Positions 41,890 through 51,577 are shown, counted from the stretch's first letter. The stretch: 64,000 nt of DNA from Pseudomonas sp. PH1b (GCF_000633395.1 NZ_AYMU01000010.1:124001-188000), one strand, 5' to 3'. Made by a program: numbers and translations. The notes: generated from the sequence alone by a model not told the origin.

Positions 41890-43104
41890 ATGAAATTGCC
41901 GATTTACCTTGATTACTCAGCGACCACACCGGTCGATCCGCGTGTTGCGCAAAAGATGAGTGAATGCCTGCTGGTCGACGGAAACTTCGGTAACCCGGCG
42001 TCCCGCTCCCACGTGTTTGGCTGGAAGGCCGAAGAGTCGGTGGAAAACGCCCGTCGCCAAGTGGCTGACCTGGTCAACGCCGACCCGCGTGAAATCGTCT
42101 GGACCTCAGGTGCTACCGAGTCCGACAACCTGGCCATCAAGGGTGTCGCGCATTTCTACCACACCAAGGGCAAGCACCTGATCACCTCGAAGATCGAGCA
42201 CAAGGCTGTCCTGGACACCATGCGCCAACTCGAGCGTGAAGGCTTCGAAGTGACCTACATCGAGCCCGGTGAAGACGGCCTGATCACCCCGGCCATGGTG
42301 GAAGCTGCCCTGCGTGACGACACCATCCTGGTGTCGATCATGCACGTGAACAACGAAATCGGTACCGTCAACGATATCGCCGCCATCGGCGAGCTGACTC
42401 GCTCCAAGGGCATCCTGTTCCACGTCGACGGCGCTCAGTCCACCGGTAAGGTCGAAATCGACCTGCAGGCCCTGAAAGTCGACCTGATGTCCTTCTCTGC
42501 CCACAAGACCTACGGCCCTAAAGGCATTGGCGCGCTGTACGTCAGCCGCAAGCCTCGTGTGCGCCTGGAAGCCACCATGCACGGTGGCGGCCATGAACGC
42601 GGCATGCGTTCCGGCACCCTGGCCACTCACCAGATTGTCGGCATGGGCGAAGCCTTCCGCGTCGCCAAGGAAGACATGGTCGCCGAAAATGCACGCATCA
42701 AGGCCCTGAGCGATCGCTTCTACAAGCAGGTCGAGCACCTGGAAGAGCTGTACATCAACGGCAGCATGACCGCCCGTGTACCGCACAACCTGAACCTGAG
42801 CTTCAACTACGTTGAAGGCGAGTCGCTGATCATGGCCCTCAAGGACCTGGCGGTGTCTTCCGGTTCGGCCTGTACTTCGGCTTCGCTTGAGCCTTCGTAC
42901 GTCCTGCGTGCCCTGGGTCGCAACGATGAGTTGGCCCACAGCTCGATCCGCTTCACCTTTGGTCGCTTCACCACCGAAGAAGAAATCGATTACGCGGCGC
43001 AGAAAGTTTGCGAAGCCGTCACCAAGCTGCGCGCTCTGTCGCCGCTGTGGGACATGTACAAAGACGGTGTCGATATCTCGAAAATCGAGTGGGCGGCGCA
43101 CTGA
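41890..43104 (+). CDS. iscS: Cysteine desulfurase IscS
   Basis: The protein has 404 residues. This PLP enzyme takes sulfur from cysteine and passes it as persulfide to IscU and other acceptors. LDYSATTPVDPRV opens the chain; the PLP lysine lies in SFSAHKTYGPKG and the catalytic cysteine on the mobile loop in SSGSACTSASLEPS. AGGAGAG precedes the start. Second gene of the isc operon. Confidence 0.97.
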   Translation: MKLPIYLDYSATTPVDPRVAQKMSECLLVDGNFGNPASRSHVFGWKAEESVENARRQVADLVNADPREIVWTSGATESDNLAIKGVAHFYHTKGKHLITSKIEHKAVLDTMRQLEREGFEVTYIEPGEDGLITPAMVEAALRDDTILVSIMHVNNEIGTVNDIAAIGELTRSKGILFHVDGAQSTGKVEIDLQALKVDLMSFSAHKTYGPKGIGALYVSRKPRVRLEATMHGGGHERGMRSGTLATHQIVGMGEAFRVAKEDMVAENARIKALSDRFYKQVEHLEELYINGSMTARVPHNLNLSFNYVEGESLIMALKDLAVSSGSACTSASLEPSYVLRALGRNDELAHSSIRFTFGRFTTEEEIDYAAQKVCEAVTKLRALSPLWDMYKDGVDISKIEWAAH

Positions 43105-43198
43105 ATATAAGTCGCCGCACAGGGTTCTGTAGAGCGTACCGATAACGGCGATTTGCAGAACCCCAGAGCGACTCTCTGATGAGTGAGGATTAAGAATC

Positions 43199-43585
43199 AT
43201 GGCTTACAGCGAAAAGGTCATCGACCACTACGAGAACCCGCGCAACGTCGGCAAGATGAACGCGGAAGACCCTGATGTCGGCACCGGCATGGTCGGCGCT
43301 CCGGCGTGCGGCGACGTCATGCGCCTGCAGATCAAGGTCAACGAGCAGGGCATCATCGAAGACGCCAAGTTCAAGACCTATGGTTGCGGTTCGGCAATCG
43401 CCTCCAGCTCCCTCGCCACCGAGTGGATGAAGGGCAAGACCCTGGACGAGGCCGAAACCATCAAGAACACCCAGCTGGCTGAAGAGCTGGCCCTGCCTCC
43501 AGTGAAGATCCACTGCTCGGTACTCGCCGAAGACGCCATCAAGGCCGCCGTTCGCGACTACAAGCAGAAGAAAGGCCTGATCTGA
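43199..43585 (+). CDS. iscU: Iron-sulfur cluster scaffold IscU
   Basis: The protein has 128 residues. The three scaffold cysteines are in GAPACGDVM, KTYGCGSAIA and KIHCSVLAEDAI, and the HscA recognition motif LPPVK is at about residue 99. Clusters are built on IscU with sulfur from IscS and then released by HscBA. Full family length. Confidence 0.97.
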   Translation: MAYSEKVIDHYENPRNVGKMNAEDPDVGTGMVGAPACGDVMRLQIKVNEQGIIEDAKFKTYGCGSAIASSSLATEWMKGKTLDEAETIKNTQLAEELALPPVKIHCSVLAEDAIKAAVRDYKQKKGLI

Positions 43586-43627
43586 TCGATCGGCTTTCAC
43601 AGATTTGGCGACAAGTAAGGAGTCACG

Positions 43628-43951
43628 ATGGCTATCAGCATGACAGAAGCGGCTGCTCAACACGTGCGACGCTCCCTCAACGGGCGCGGCAAGGGTGATG
43701 GGATTCGTCTGGGTGTTCGCACCACAGGCTGTTCCGGCCTTGCCTATGTGCTGGAGTTCGTCGACGAGGTCGGCGAGGACGATCAGGTGTTCGAGAGTCA
43801 CGGCGAGAAAGTGATCATCGACCCGAAAAGCCTGACCTATCTGGACGGCACCGAGCTTGATTTCGTCAAGGAAGGGTTGAACGAAGGCTTCAAGTTCAAC
43901 AACCCCAACGTGCGCGGTGAATGTGGCTGCGGCGAAAGCTTCAACATCTGA
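43628..43951 (+). CDS. iscA: A-type iron-sulfur carrier IscA
   Basis: The protein has 107 residues. The cysteine ligands are in TTGCSGLAYV and, at the C-terminus, GECGCGESF. It transfers [4Fe-4S] clusters or iron to target proteins. AAGGAG is eight bases ahead of the ATG. It ends nine bases before hscB. Confidence 0.96.
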   Translation: MAISMTEAAAQHVRRSLNGRGKGDGIRLGVRTTGCSGLAYVLEFVDEVGEDDQVFESHGEKVIIDPKSLTYLDGTELDFVKEGLNEGFKFNNPNVRGECGCGESFNI

Positions 43952-43959
43952 GGCTTCTT

Positions 43960-44481
43960 GTGGGTACTCCTTGTCATTTCGCTTTATTTGAGCTGCAACC
44001 GAGCTTCCGCCTGGATCTCGAGCAGTTGGCCGCGCGCTACCGTGAGTTGGCGCGTGGGGTTCATCCAGACCGTTTTGCCGATGCTTCCGAGCGCGAGCAG
44101 CGTCTGGCCCTGGAGCAGTCGGCGAGCCTCAACGAGGCTTACCAGACCCTCAAGAGCCCGCCCAAACGCGCCCGTTACCTGTTGGCTTTGAAAGGTGGCG
44201 AGTTGCCCCTGGAAGTCACGGTGCATGATCCGGAGTTTCTTCTGCAGCAGATGCAATGGCGCGAAGAGCTCGAAGACCTGCAGGACAGCGCCGACCTGGC
44301 TGGAGTGGCGGCCTTCAAGCGCCGGCTCAAGGTAGCCCAGGATGAACTGAACGAAAGCTTCGCAGCCTGTTGGGATGATGCAGCGCAACGTGAGCAGGCC
44401 GAGCGCCTGATGCGACGCATGCAGTTCCTCGACAAGCTCACCTACGAAGTGCGCCAGTTAGAAGAGCGCCTCGACGATTAA
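43960..44481 (+). CDS. hscB: Fe-S assembly co-chaperone HscB
   Basis: The protein has 173 residues from the GTG at 43960, which gives the family N-terminus GTPCHFALFELQPSF. The J domain (about 1-75) holds the HPD motif in GVHPDRF, which stimulates HscA ATPase activity. The C-terminal three-helix part binds IscU. The upstream in-frame ATG at 43921 lies inside iscA and is rejected. Confidence 0.95.
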   Translation: MGTPCHFALFELQPSFRLDLEQLAARYRELARGVHPDRFADASEREQRLALEQSASLNEAYQTLKSPPKRARYLLALKGGELPLEVTVHDPEFLLQQMQWREELEDLQDSADLAGVAAFKRRLKVAQDELNESFAACWDDAAQREQAERLMRRMQFLDKLTYEVRQLEERLDD

Positions 44482-44532
44482 CCCAGTGCCGCTCCGGTCG
44501 CACGCCTGATATACAGATAAGTCCAGATAAGC

Positions 44533-46395
44533 ATGGCCCTACTGCAGATCGCCGAACCCGGCCAAAGTCCTCAACCGCACCAGCGTCGCCTGGCTGTGGG
44601 GATCGACTTGGGCACTACCAATTCGCTGGTCGCTGCCTTGCGCAGTGGTCTTTCCGAACCTTTGGCCGACGCGCAGGGTCAGGTGATTCTGCCGTCTGCC
44701 GTGCGCTATCACGCCGATCACGTCGAGGTCGGCGAATCTGCCCGCCTGGCGGCCCCTACCGACCCTCTGAATACCGTGCTCTCGGTCAAGCGCCTGATGG
44801 GGCGTGGCCTGTCCGACGTCAAGCAGTTGGGTGAGCAGCTCCCCTACCGCTTTGTCGATGGCGAGTCGCACATGCCGTTCATCGAGACGATCCAGGGACC
44901 AAAAAGCCCGGTGGAAGTCTCTGCCGAAGTGCTCAAGGTGCTGCGTCAGCGGGCCGAGGCGACCCTGGGTGGCGAGCTGGTCGGCGCGGTGATCACTGTT
45001 CCGGCCTATTTTGATGATGCACAGCGTCAAGCTACCAAGGATGCGGCCAAGCTGGCTGGCCTCAATGTGCTGCGCCTGCTCAACGAGCCGACCGCGGCCG
45101 CCGTGGCCTATGGTCTGGATCAGCACGCCGAAGGCGTGGTGGCGATCTATGACCTGGGTGGCGGTACGTTCGATATTTCCATTCTGCGCCTGACCGGTGG
45201 CGTGTTCGAAGTGCTGGCCACCGGCGGCGACACTGCGCTGGGTGGCGACGATTTCGACCATGCGATCGCCAACTGGATCATTGAGGGCGCGGGCTTGTCT
45301 GCCGACCTGGATCCGGGCGCTCAGCGCAATCTGCTGCAAACCGCCTGTGCGGCCAAGGAAGCCCTGACCAACCTCGATTCGGTGGAAGTGGTGTACGGCA
45401 GTTGGCGCGCAGCGCTGACCCGCGCAACCTTCGATGCGCTGATCGAACCCATGGTGGCCCGTAGCCTCAAGGCTTGCCGTCGCGCCGTGCGTGATTCCAA
45501 TGTCGAGCTCGACGAAGTGCGGGCCGTGGTCATGGTCGGTGGTTCGACCCGGGTTCCGCGGGTGCGCGAAGCCGTTGCCGAGATGTTCGGTCGCCAGCCG
45601 CTGACTGAAATCGATCCGGATCAAGTGGTGGCCATTGGGGCTGCGATCCAGGCCGATACCCTGGCCGGCAACAAGCGCGAAGGCGGCGAGTTGCTGCTGC
45701 TGGACGTGATTCCGCTGTCCCTGGGGCTGGAAACCATGGGGGGCCTGATGGAGAAGGTGATCCCGCGCAACACCACGATCCCGGTGGCCCGTGCCCAGGA
45801 TTTCACCACCTACAAAGATGGCCAGTCGGCCATGATGATTCATGTGCTGCAGGGTGAGCGCGAACTGATCAGTGACTGTCGCTCCCTGGCGCGCTTCGAA
45901 TTGCGTGGCATTCCGCCGATGGTGGCCGGTGCGGCGAAGATTCGTGTGACCTTCCAGGTCGATGCCGATGGCCTGCTCAGCGTTTCCGCGCGGGAGCTGG
46001 GCTCGGGAGTCGAGGCCAGTATCCAGGTCAAGCCGTCCTACGGCCTGACTGATGGCGAGATCGCCAAGATGCTCAAGGACTCCTTCCAGTATGCCGGCGA
46101 CGACAAGGTGGCTCGCGTGCTGCGTGAGCAGCAGGTCGACGCCCAGCGTCTGATCGAGGCGGTTCAGGGTGCCCTGGACGCTGACGGTGACCGTCTGCTG
46201 GATGCCGAGGAGCGCATGGTCATCGAGCTGCAGATGCAGGAACTGAGTGAATTGATGCGTGGCACCGATGGTTATGCCATCGAGCAGCAGACCAAGCGTC
46301 TGTCGCAAGTGACCGACGCCTTTGCTGCCCGCCGCCTGGATTCAACGGTGAAAGCCGCGTTGGCGGGGCGCAACCTGAATGAAATCGAGGAATAA
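44533..46395 (+). CDS. hscA: Fe-S assembly chaperone HscA (Hsp70 family)
   Basis: The protein has 620 residues. The Hsp70 nucleotide-binding signatures GIDLGTTNSLVA, IYDLGGGTFDIS and VMVGGSTRVPRVREAV are present, and a substrate-binding domain follows from about residue 390. It acts on IscU through LPPVK to release clusters, driven by HscB. It is shorter than DnaK and lacks the long C-terminal tail, as usual for HscA. Confidence 0.97.
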   Translation: MALLQIAEPGQSPQPHQRRLAVGIDLGTTNSLVAALRSGLSEPLADAQGQVILPSAVRYHADHVEVGESARLAAPTDPLNTVLSVKRLMGRGLSDVKQLGEQLPYRFVDGESHMPFIETIQGPKSPVEVSAEVLKVLRQRAEATLGGELVGAVITVPAYFDDAQRQATKDAAKLAGLNVLRLLNEPTAAAVAYGLDQHAEGVVAIYDLGGGTFDISILRLTGGVFEVLATGGDTALGGDDFDHAIANWIIEGAGLSADLDPGAQRNLLQTACAAKEALTNLDSVEVVYGSWRAALTRATFDALIEPMVARSLKACRRAVRDSNVELDEVRAVVMVGGSTRVPRVREAVAEMFGRQPLTEIDPDQVVAIGAAIQADTLAGNKREGGELLLLDVIPLSLGLETMGGLMEKVIPRNTTIPVARAQDFTTYKDGQSAMMIHVLQGERELISDCRSLARFELRGIPPMVAGAAKIRVTFQVDADGLLSVSARELGSGVEASIQVKPSYGLTDGEIAKMLKDSFQYAGDDKVARVLREQQVDAQRLIEAVQGALDADGDRLLDAEERMVIELQMQELSELMRGTDGYAIEQQTKRLSQVTDAFAARRLDSTVKAALAGRNLNEIEE

Positions 46396-46398
46396 CTG

Positions 46399-46740
46399 AT
46401 GCCGCAGATCATTTTTCTGCCACATGCCGTGTTTTGTCCGGACGGCTTGGTTGTAGAGGTCGAGCCCGGCGTTTCGGTACTCGACGTCGCCCATGACAAC
46501 CACATCGAGATCGAGAGTGCCTGTGGTGGCGTCTGCGCCTGTACCACCTGCCACTGCATCATCCGTGAAGGCTTCGACTCGCTGAACGAGGCTGACGAGC
46601 TGGAAGAAGACTTGCTGGACAAGGCCTGGGGTTTGGAAGCGCAATCGCGCCTGTCGTGCCAGGCGATCGTCGGTGATGAAGATTTGACCGTCGAGATTCC
46701 CAAATACTCGCTCAACCATGCAGCCGAAGCGCCGCACTGA
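46399..46740 (+). CDS. fdx: ISC-type [2Fe-2S] ferredoxin
   Basis: The protein has 113 residues. The cluster cysteines follow the ISC-ferredoxin pattern: CGGVCACTTC (C-x5-C-x2-C within ACGGVCACTTCHC) and a fourth in RLSCQAIV. It supplies electrons for cluster assembly on IscU. It starts three bases after the hscA stop. Confidence 0.96.
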   Translation: MPQIIFLPHAVFCPDGLVVEVEPGVSVLDVAHDNHIEIESACGGVCACTTCHCIIREGFDSLNEADELEEDLLDKAWGLEAQSRLSCQAIVGDEDLTVEIPKYSLNHAAEAPH

Positions 46741-46755
46741 TTTCAAGGAACTGGC

Positions 46756-46956
46756 ATGAGCCTCAAGTGGGTTGATGTACTGGAAATCGCGATCCAGCTG
46801 GCTGATTCCAAGCCGGATGTGGATCCGCGTTATGTGAACTTTGTCGATCTGCACCAATGGGTTCTGGCGCTGCCGGAGTTCAGCGACGATCCGGCTCGCG
46901 GAGGCGAGAAGGTTCTTGAAGCAATTCAGGCTGCCTGGATCGACGAAACTGACTGA
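46756..46956 (+). CDS. iscX: Fe-S assembly protein IscX
   Basis: The 66-residue acidic protein begins MSLKWVDVLEIAIQLAD, with DVDPRYVNFVDLHQWVLAL, the IscX (YfhJ) signature. It binds IscS and iron and tunes desulfurase activity. Last gene of the isc operon; a terminator follows after about 35 bp. Confidence 0.95.
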   Translation: MSLKWVDVLEIAIQLADSKPDVDPRYVNFVDLHQWVLALPEFSDDPARGGEKVLEAIQAAWIDETD

Positions 46957-46989
46957 ATCCGCGGGCTACGCAGTTAGGCAATCCCTATA

Positions 46990-47019
46990 AACCCGCGTAT
47001 AATTCGCGGGTTTAATTTT
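46990..47019 (+). terminator. isc operon terminator
   Basis: ACCCGCG and CGCGGGT arms with a TATAATT loop are followed by a T-rich run. The loop itself reads TATAAT, so this element may double as the -10 region of the ndk promoter; that overlap is inference. Confidence 0.75.
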
Positions 47020-47050
47020 TCGCTTTAATCACCGTTTCTGGAGTTACACC

Positions 47051-47476
47051 ATGGCTGTTCAACGCACTTTCTCCATCATCAAGCCTGACGCTGTTGCAAA
47101 AAACGTTATCGGCAAGATCGTTTCCCGTTTCGAAGAAGCCGGCCTGCGCGTTGTAGCTTCGAAAATGAAGCAACTGTCCAAGGCTGAAGCTGAAGGCTTC
47201 TACGCTGAGCACAGCGAGCGTGGCTTCTTCGGCGAACTGGTTGCCTTCATGACTTCGGGTCCTGTTGTTGTTCAGGTTCTGGAAGGCGAAAACGCCATCG
47301 CTCGCAACCGTGAGCTGATGGGCGCTACCAACCCTAAAGAAGCTGCTGCTGGCACCATCCGTGCTGATTTCGCCGAGTCCATCGACGCCAACGCCGTTCA
47401 CGGTTCGGACTCCGAAGCTGCCGCTGCTCGCGAAATCGCTTACTTCTTCGCCGCAACTGAAGTAACCGCTCGCTGA
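47051..47476 (+). CDS. ndk: Nucleoside diphosphate kinase
   Basis: The protein has 141 residues. It transfers phosphate between nucleoside tri- and diphosphates through a phosphohistidine. RTFSIIKPDAVAKNVIG opens it, and the active-site region is NAVHGSDSEAAA with the catalytic His. CTGGAG precedes the ATG. Codon use is strongly biased, suggesting high expression. Confidence 0.97.
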   Translation: MAVQRTFSIIKPDAVAKNVIGKIVSRFEEAGLRVVASKMKQLSKAEAEGFYAEHSERGFFGELVAFMTSGPVVVQVLEGENAIARNRELMGATNPKEAAAGTIRADFAESIDANAVHGSDSEAAAAREIAYFFAATEVTAR

Positions 47477-47503
47477 GTAAGGCTTGCGAGTGAGGGGTGA
47501 ATC

Positions 47504-48652
47504 ATGACTGCATCGATCGGCAAAACTAACCTGTTGGGTCTGACTCAACCGGAAATGGAGAAATTCTTCGACTCAATCGGGGAGAAGCGTTTCCGTGCCG
47601 GTCAGGTAATGAAATGGATTCACCACTTTGGCGTCGATGATTTCGACGCCATGACGAATGTCGGCAAGGCCTTGCGCGAGAAGCTCAAGGCTGTTGCCGA
47701 GATTCGTGGTCCGGAAGTGGTCAGCGAGGACATCTCCAGCGATGGCACCCGTAAGTGGGTGGTGCGCGTGGCGTCCGGCAGCTGCGTCGAGACCGTTTAC
47801 ATCCCCCAGGGCAAACGCGGCACTCTGTGCGTTTCGTCCCAGGCAGGCTGTGCCCTGGACTGCAGTTTCTGCTCCACCGGCAAGCAAGGCTTCAATAGCA
47901 ACCTCACCGCCGCCGAAGTCATCGGCCAGGTGTGGATTGCCAACAAATCCTTTGGCAGCGTCCCGGCGACCGTCGACCGTGCCATCACCAACGTGGTGAT
48001 GATGGGCATGGGTGAGCCGCTGCTGAACTTCGACAACGTCATCGCGGCCATGCACCTGATGATGGACGACCTGGGCTACGGCATCTCCAAGCGCCGAGTG
48101 ACCCTGTCGACCTCCGGCGTGGTGCCGATGATCGATGAGCTGGCCAAGCACATCGACGTCTCCCTGGCGTTGTCCCTGCACGCACCCAACGATGCGCTGC
48201 GCAACCAGCTGGTACCGATCAACAAGAAGTACCCGTTGAAGATGCTGCTCGAGTCCTGCCAGCGCTACATGTCCTCCCTGGGCGAAAAGCGTGTGCTGAC
48301 CATCGAGTACACCTTGCTCAAGGACATCAACGACAAGCTGGAACATGCGGTCGAAATGATCGAGTTGCTCAAGGACATTCCTTGCAAGATCAACCTGATC
48401 CCCTTCAACCCGTTCCCGCATTCCGGATACGAGCGCCCGAGCAACAACGCCATCCGACGTTTCCAGGACCAACTGCATCACGCCGGTTTCAATGTCACCG
48501 TGCGCACCACTCGCGGTGAAGACATCGATGCCGCTTGTGGTCAGTTGGTAGGGCAGGTGCTGGACCGCACCCGTCGCAGCGAACGCTATATCGCGGTGCG
48601 CGAGTTGAGCGCCGACGCCGATATGCCGCAAAGCGCCGCGACCCGTACCTGA
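47504..48652 (+). CDS. rlmN: Dual-specificity 23S rRNA/tRNA adenine C2-methyltransferase RlmN
   Basis: The protein has 382 residues. This radical-SAM enzyme methylates A2503 of 23S rRNA and A37 of some tRNAs. The 4Fe-4S cysteines are in CALDCSFCSTG (C-x3-C-x2-C). The two methyl-shuttle cysteines of the family are expected in QAGC-type upstream context and near the C-terminal AACGQL. TNVVMMGMGEPLLNFDNV is the SAM-binding region. It lies 27 bp after ndk. Confidence 0.96.
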   Translation: MTASIGKTNLLGLTQPEMEKFFDSIGEKRFRAGQVMKWIHHFGVDDFDAMTNVGKALREKLKAVAEIRGPEVVSEDISSDGTRKWVVRVASGSCVETVYIPQGKRGTLCVSSQAGCALDCSFCSTGKQGFNSNLTAAEVIGQVWIANKSFGSVPATVDRAITNVVMMGMGEPLLNFDNVIAAMHLMMDDLGYGISKRRVTLSTSGVVPMIDELAKHIDVSLALSLHAPNDALRNQLVPINKKYPLKMLLESCQRYMSSLGEKRVLTIEYTLLKDINDKLEHAVEMIELLKDIPCKINLIPFNPFPHSGYERPSNNAIRRFQDQLHHAGFNVTVRTTRGEDIDAACGQLVGQVLDRTRRSERYIAVRELSADADMPQSAATRT

Positions 48653-48664
48653 GAGAGGATCTCC

Positions 48665-49423
48665 ATGATCTTGCGCTTCGCGCTGCTCCTGCTTGTTGCC
48701 AGCCTAGGTGCTGGCTGTGTTCTTTCGGGTGATGCCAACCCGATGAGCACCAGCAAGGGGCGTGACGAAGCGCGTGAGGCTTATGTGCAGTTGGGCCTGG
48801 GCTACCTGCAGCAGGGCATGAGCGAGCGGGCCAAGGTGCCGTTGAAAAAGGCCCTGGAACTGGCCCCGGCCGATGCCGATGCCAACGCTGCCCTGGCGCT
48901 GGTGTTCCAGGCCGAGAGGGAGCCGGCGCTGGCCGACGAGCATTTTCGCCAGGCCCTGGCGGCGCGTCCGGACAGTGCGCGGATCCTCAATAACTACGGC
49001 AGCTTCCTGTTCGAAGAAAAACGTTACAAAGAGGCCTATCAGCGTTTTGAGCAAGCCGCTGCTGATACTCTGTACCCCGAACGTTCCCGGGTCTTTGAAA
49101 GCCTCGGGATGACCGCTTCGAAGCTGGGCCAGCGTGAGCTGGCCCAGTTGCAACTGGAAAAAGCCCTGCGTCTGAATCACCAACAGCCCCGCGCGTTGCT
49201 GGAAATGGCTGAGTTGTCTTACGAAGACAGGCATTATGTGCCCGCGCGTGATTATTACGATCGTTTTAGCCTGCTCGGCGAGCAAAATGCACGTAGTCTA
49301 TTGCTCGGTGTTCGCCTGGCAACGGTGTTCGAAGATCGCGACAAGGCCGCCAGTTACGGTCTGCAACTAAAACGACTTTATCCCGGTACGCCGGAATATC
49401 AGCAATACCTGTCGGAGCAATGA
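48665..49423 (+). CDS. pilW: Type IV pilus biogenesis/stability lipoprotein PilW (PilF)
   Basis: The protein has 252 residues. The lipoprotein signal ends in LGAGC. About six TPR repeats follow, beginning AYVQLGLGYLQQGMSERAKV. PilF/PilW is the pilotin that places the PilQ secretin in the outer membrane. The position between rlmN and the rodZ-like gene is conserved in Pseudomonas. The stop overlaps the next start. Confidence 0.92.
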   Translation: MILRFALLLLVASLGAGCVLSGDANPMSTSKGRDEAREAYVQLGLGYLQQGMSERAKVPLKKALELAPADADANAALALVFQAEREPALADEHFRQALAARPDSARILNNYGSFLFEEKRYKEAYQRFEQAAADTLYPERSRVFESLGMTASKLGQRELAQLQLEKALRLNHQQPRALLEMAELSYEDRHYVPARDYYDRFSLLGEQNARSLLLGVRLATVFEDRDKAASYGLQLKRLYPGTPEYQQYLSEQ

Positions 49424-50442
49424 TGAAAGCGGCGCATCCCGAAGTTCAAGCAGTGACTCGCGTAAACCCCGGAGAGACCCTGCGTCAGGCCCGCGAAAGC
49501 AATGGTTGGTCGCTGGCTGAAGTGGCCCACAAGCTCAATCTCACGGTGAGCTCCCTGAGCAACCTGGAAGCCGGCGCCTTCGACAAGCTGCCGGGGCATA
49601 CCTTTTCCCGTGGCTATATCCGTGCCTATGCCAAGTTGCTGGGCATGGACCAGGCGGTACTGGTCCAGGAATTCGACCAGTACACCGGTACCGACTCCCA
49701 GGGCAGCAACGTTCACGCCCTGGGCCGTATCGAAGAGCCGGTACGCGTCTCCCACACCATCCTGCGCATCGTCAGCTTGCTGCTGCTGGTGGCGGTGGTC
49801 GGTGGCGGCTTCATCTGGTGGCAGGATCAGTCCTCCCAGCGAGGCAAGGAACCGATGTCGCTGACTCCCGAGCACGTCGAGGTCGAGGGCGCCGACGGTA
49901 CTACGCAGATTCATCCGATCGACGAGCCTGAAGACCAGGCCGTCGCCGAAGGCCAGAGTGAAGCCCAGGCCAACGCCGCTCAGGTCGAAGAGCAGGCAGC
50001 TGCCGAGGCGCCGGCCATCCCGGCGACGCCTGCGGCACCCGCTCCGGCTCCCGCTGTAGCGCCTGTGGTACCCGCGGCTCCTGCCCATGGCACTGCAGTG
50101 ACCGCGCCTGTGGCCGTCGCTCCGGTGGCGCCTGCGGCCCAGGTACCTGTTCCTGCGGCGAATGCTGCGGCCAACTCGGCCACCGTCGCCCCTGTAGCGG
50201 GCGCAGCCCAGGTACAGATCCAGTTCAGCGCCGATTGCTGGACCCAGGTGACTGACGGCAACGGCAAGATTCTGCTCAGCGCCCTCAAGCGCAAGGGCGA
50301 AGTCGTCGATGTCAGCGGCAAGCCACCTTTTGCCGTGCGTCTGGGCTACGCCCGTGGCGCACAAATCACGTACAACGGGCAGGCGGTGGATATCGCCCCG
50401 TTCACCAGTGGCGAGACTGCTCGCCTGAAGTTAGGTCAATAA
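49423..50442 (+). CDS. rodZ: RodZ-like cytoskeletal/helix-turn-helix membrane protein
   Basis: The protein has 339 residues. An N-terminal Xre-type helix-turn-helix (about 15-80, SLAEVAHKLNLTVSSLSNLE) and one membrane helix (about 108-128) are followed by a long periplasmic Pro/Ala-rich linker (about 165-265) and a C-terminal DUF4115 beta domain. RodZ links MreB to the wall machinery. GGAG spacing favours the second ATG of ATGATG. The linker length and the repeated AP/VAP composition vary among strains. It is coupled to pilW. Confidence 0.88.
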   Translation: MKAAHPEVQAVTRVNPGETLRQARESNGWSLAEVAHKLNLTVSSLSNLEAGAFDKLPGHTFSRGYIRAYAKLLGMDQAVLVQEFDQYTGTDSQGSNVHALGRIEEPVRVSHTILRIVSLLLLVAVVGGGFIWWQDQSSQRGKEPMSLTPEHVEVEGADGTTQIHPIDEPEDQAVAEGQSEAQANAAQVEEQAAAEAPAIPATPAAPAPAPAVAPVVPAAPAHGTAVTAPVAVAPVAPAAQVPVPAANAAANSATVAPVAGAAQVQIQFSADCWTQVTDGNGKILLSALKRKGEVVDVSGKPPFAVRLGYARGAQITYNGQAVDIAPFTSGETARLKLGQ

Positions 50443-50445
50443 GTC

Positions 50446-51555
50446 ATGCACGGTGAATCTCCAATCAAGCGTCGCGAGTCCCGCAAAATCTGGGTCGGCT
50501 CGGTACCGGTCGGCGGCGATGCCCCGATCGCGGTGCAGAGCATGACCAACAGCGACACCAACGATGTGGCCGCCACCGTGGCCCAGATCAACCGCCTGGA
50601 AGCAGCCGGCGTCGACATCGTGCGGGTATCGGTGCCGGACATGGACGCCGCCGAGGCGTTCGGCCGGATCAAGCAGCAGGTCAAGGTGCCGCTGGTGGCC
50701 GACATTCACTTCGACTACAAGATCGCCCTGCGTGTGGCCGAGCTGGGTGTCGATTGCCTGCGGATCAACCCGGGCAACATCGGTCGTGAAGACCGGGTGC
50801 GTGCGGTGGTGGATGCGGCCCGTGATCGCGGGATCCCGATCCGCATCGGGGTCAACGCCGGTTCCCTGGAAAAGGACCTGCAGAAAAAATACGGCGAACC
50901 GACCCCTGCCGCACTGGTCGAGTCGGCGCTGCGTCACGTGGAGCACCTGGAGCGCCTTAATTTCAAGGACTTCAAGGTCAGCGTGAAGGCCTCGGACGTG
51001 TTCATGGCGGTCGAAGCCTACCGTTTGCTGGCCAAGGAAATCATCCAGCCCCTGCACCTGGGCATCACTGAAGCCGGCGGATTGCGTTCAGGCACGGTGA
51101 AATCCGCCGTCGGCCTCGGTATGCTGCTGGCCGAAGGGATTGGCGATACTATTCGCATCTCGTTGGCGGCCGACCCGGTCGAGGAAGTGAAGGTCGGCTA
51201 CGACATTCTCAAGTCCCTGCACCTGCGTTCCCGTGGCATCAACTTCATCGCCTGCCCGAGCTGTTCGCGGCAGAATTTCGATGTGGTGAAAACCATGAAC
51301 GAACTGGAAGGGCGCCTTGAAGACCTGCTGGTACCGATGGATGTCGCGGTGATCGGTTGCGTGGTCAACGGCCCGGGTGAAGCCAAAGAGGCCCACATCG
51401 GACTGACCGGCGGCACGCCGAACCTGATCTACATCGACGGCAAGCCAGCGCAGAAACTGACCAATGACAATCTGGTGGAAGAGCTCGAAAGGCTGATCCG
51501 GCAGAAGGCGGCCGAAAAGGTCGAAGCCGACGCAGCGCTGATCGCTCGCGGCTAA
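50446..51555 (+). CDS. ispG: 4-hydroxy-3-methylbut-2-enyl diphosphate synthase
   Basis: The protein has 369 residues. It is the penultimate enzyme of the MEP isoprenoid pathway, with a TIM barrel and a 4Fe-4S domain. SMTNSDTNDVAATVAQI is near the start, and the cluster cysteines are in FIACPSCSRQNFD and VIGCVVNGPGEA. Its cluster makes it an end user of the isc products encoded upstream. It starts three bases after rodZ. Confidence 0.97.
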   Translation: MHGESPIKRRESRKIWVGSVPVGGDAPIAVQSMTNSDTNDVAATVAQINRLEAAGVDIVRVSVPDMDAAEAFGRIKQQVKVPLVADIHFDYKIALRVAELGVDCLRINPGNIGREDRVRAVVDAARDRGIPIRIGVNAGSLEKDLQKKYGEPTPAALVESALRHVEHLERLNFKDFKVSVKASDVFMAVEAYRLLAKEIIQPLHLGITEAGGLRSGTVKSAVGLGMLLAEGIGDTIRISLAADPVEEVKVGYDILKSLHLRSRGINFIACPSCSRQNFDVVKTMNELEGRLEDLLVPMDVAVIGCVVNGPGEAKEAHIGLTGGTPNLIYIDGKPAQKLTNDNLVEELERLIRQKAAEKVEADAALIARG

Positions 51556-51577
51556 CCGAACGTATTAAGGATTTTTT

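Noticed and set aside
44539..46308. 589-codon minus-strand frame opposite hscA
   Set aside because: Antisense shadow of a well-conserved Hsp70-family gene in the isc operon.
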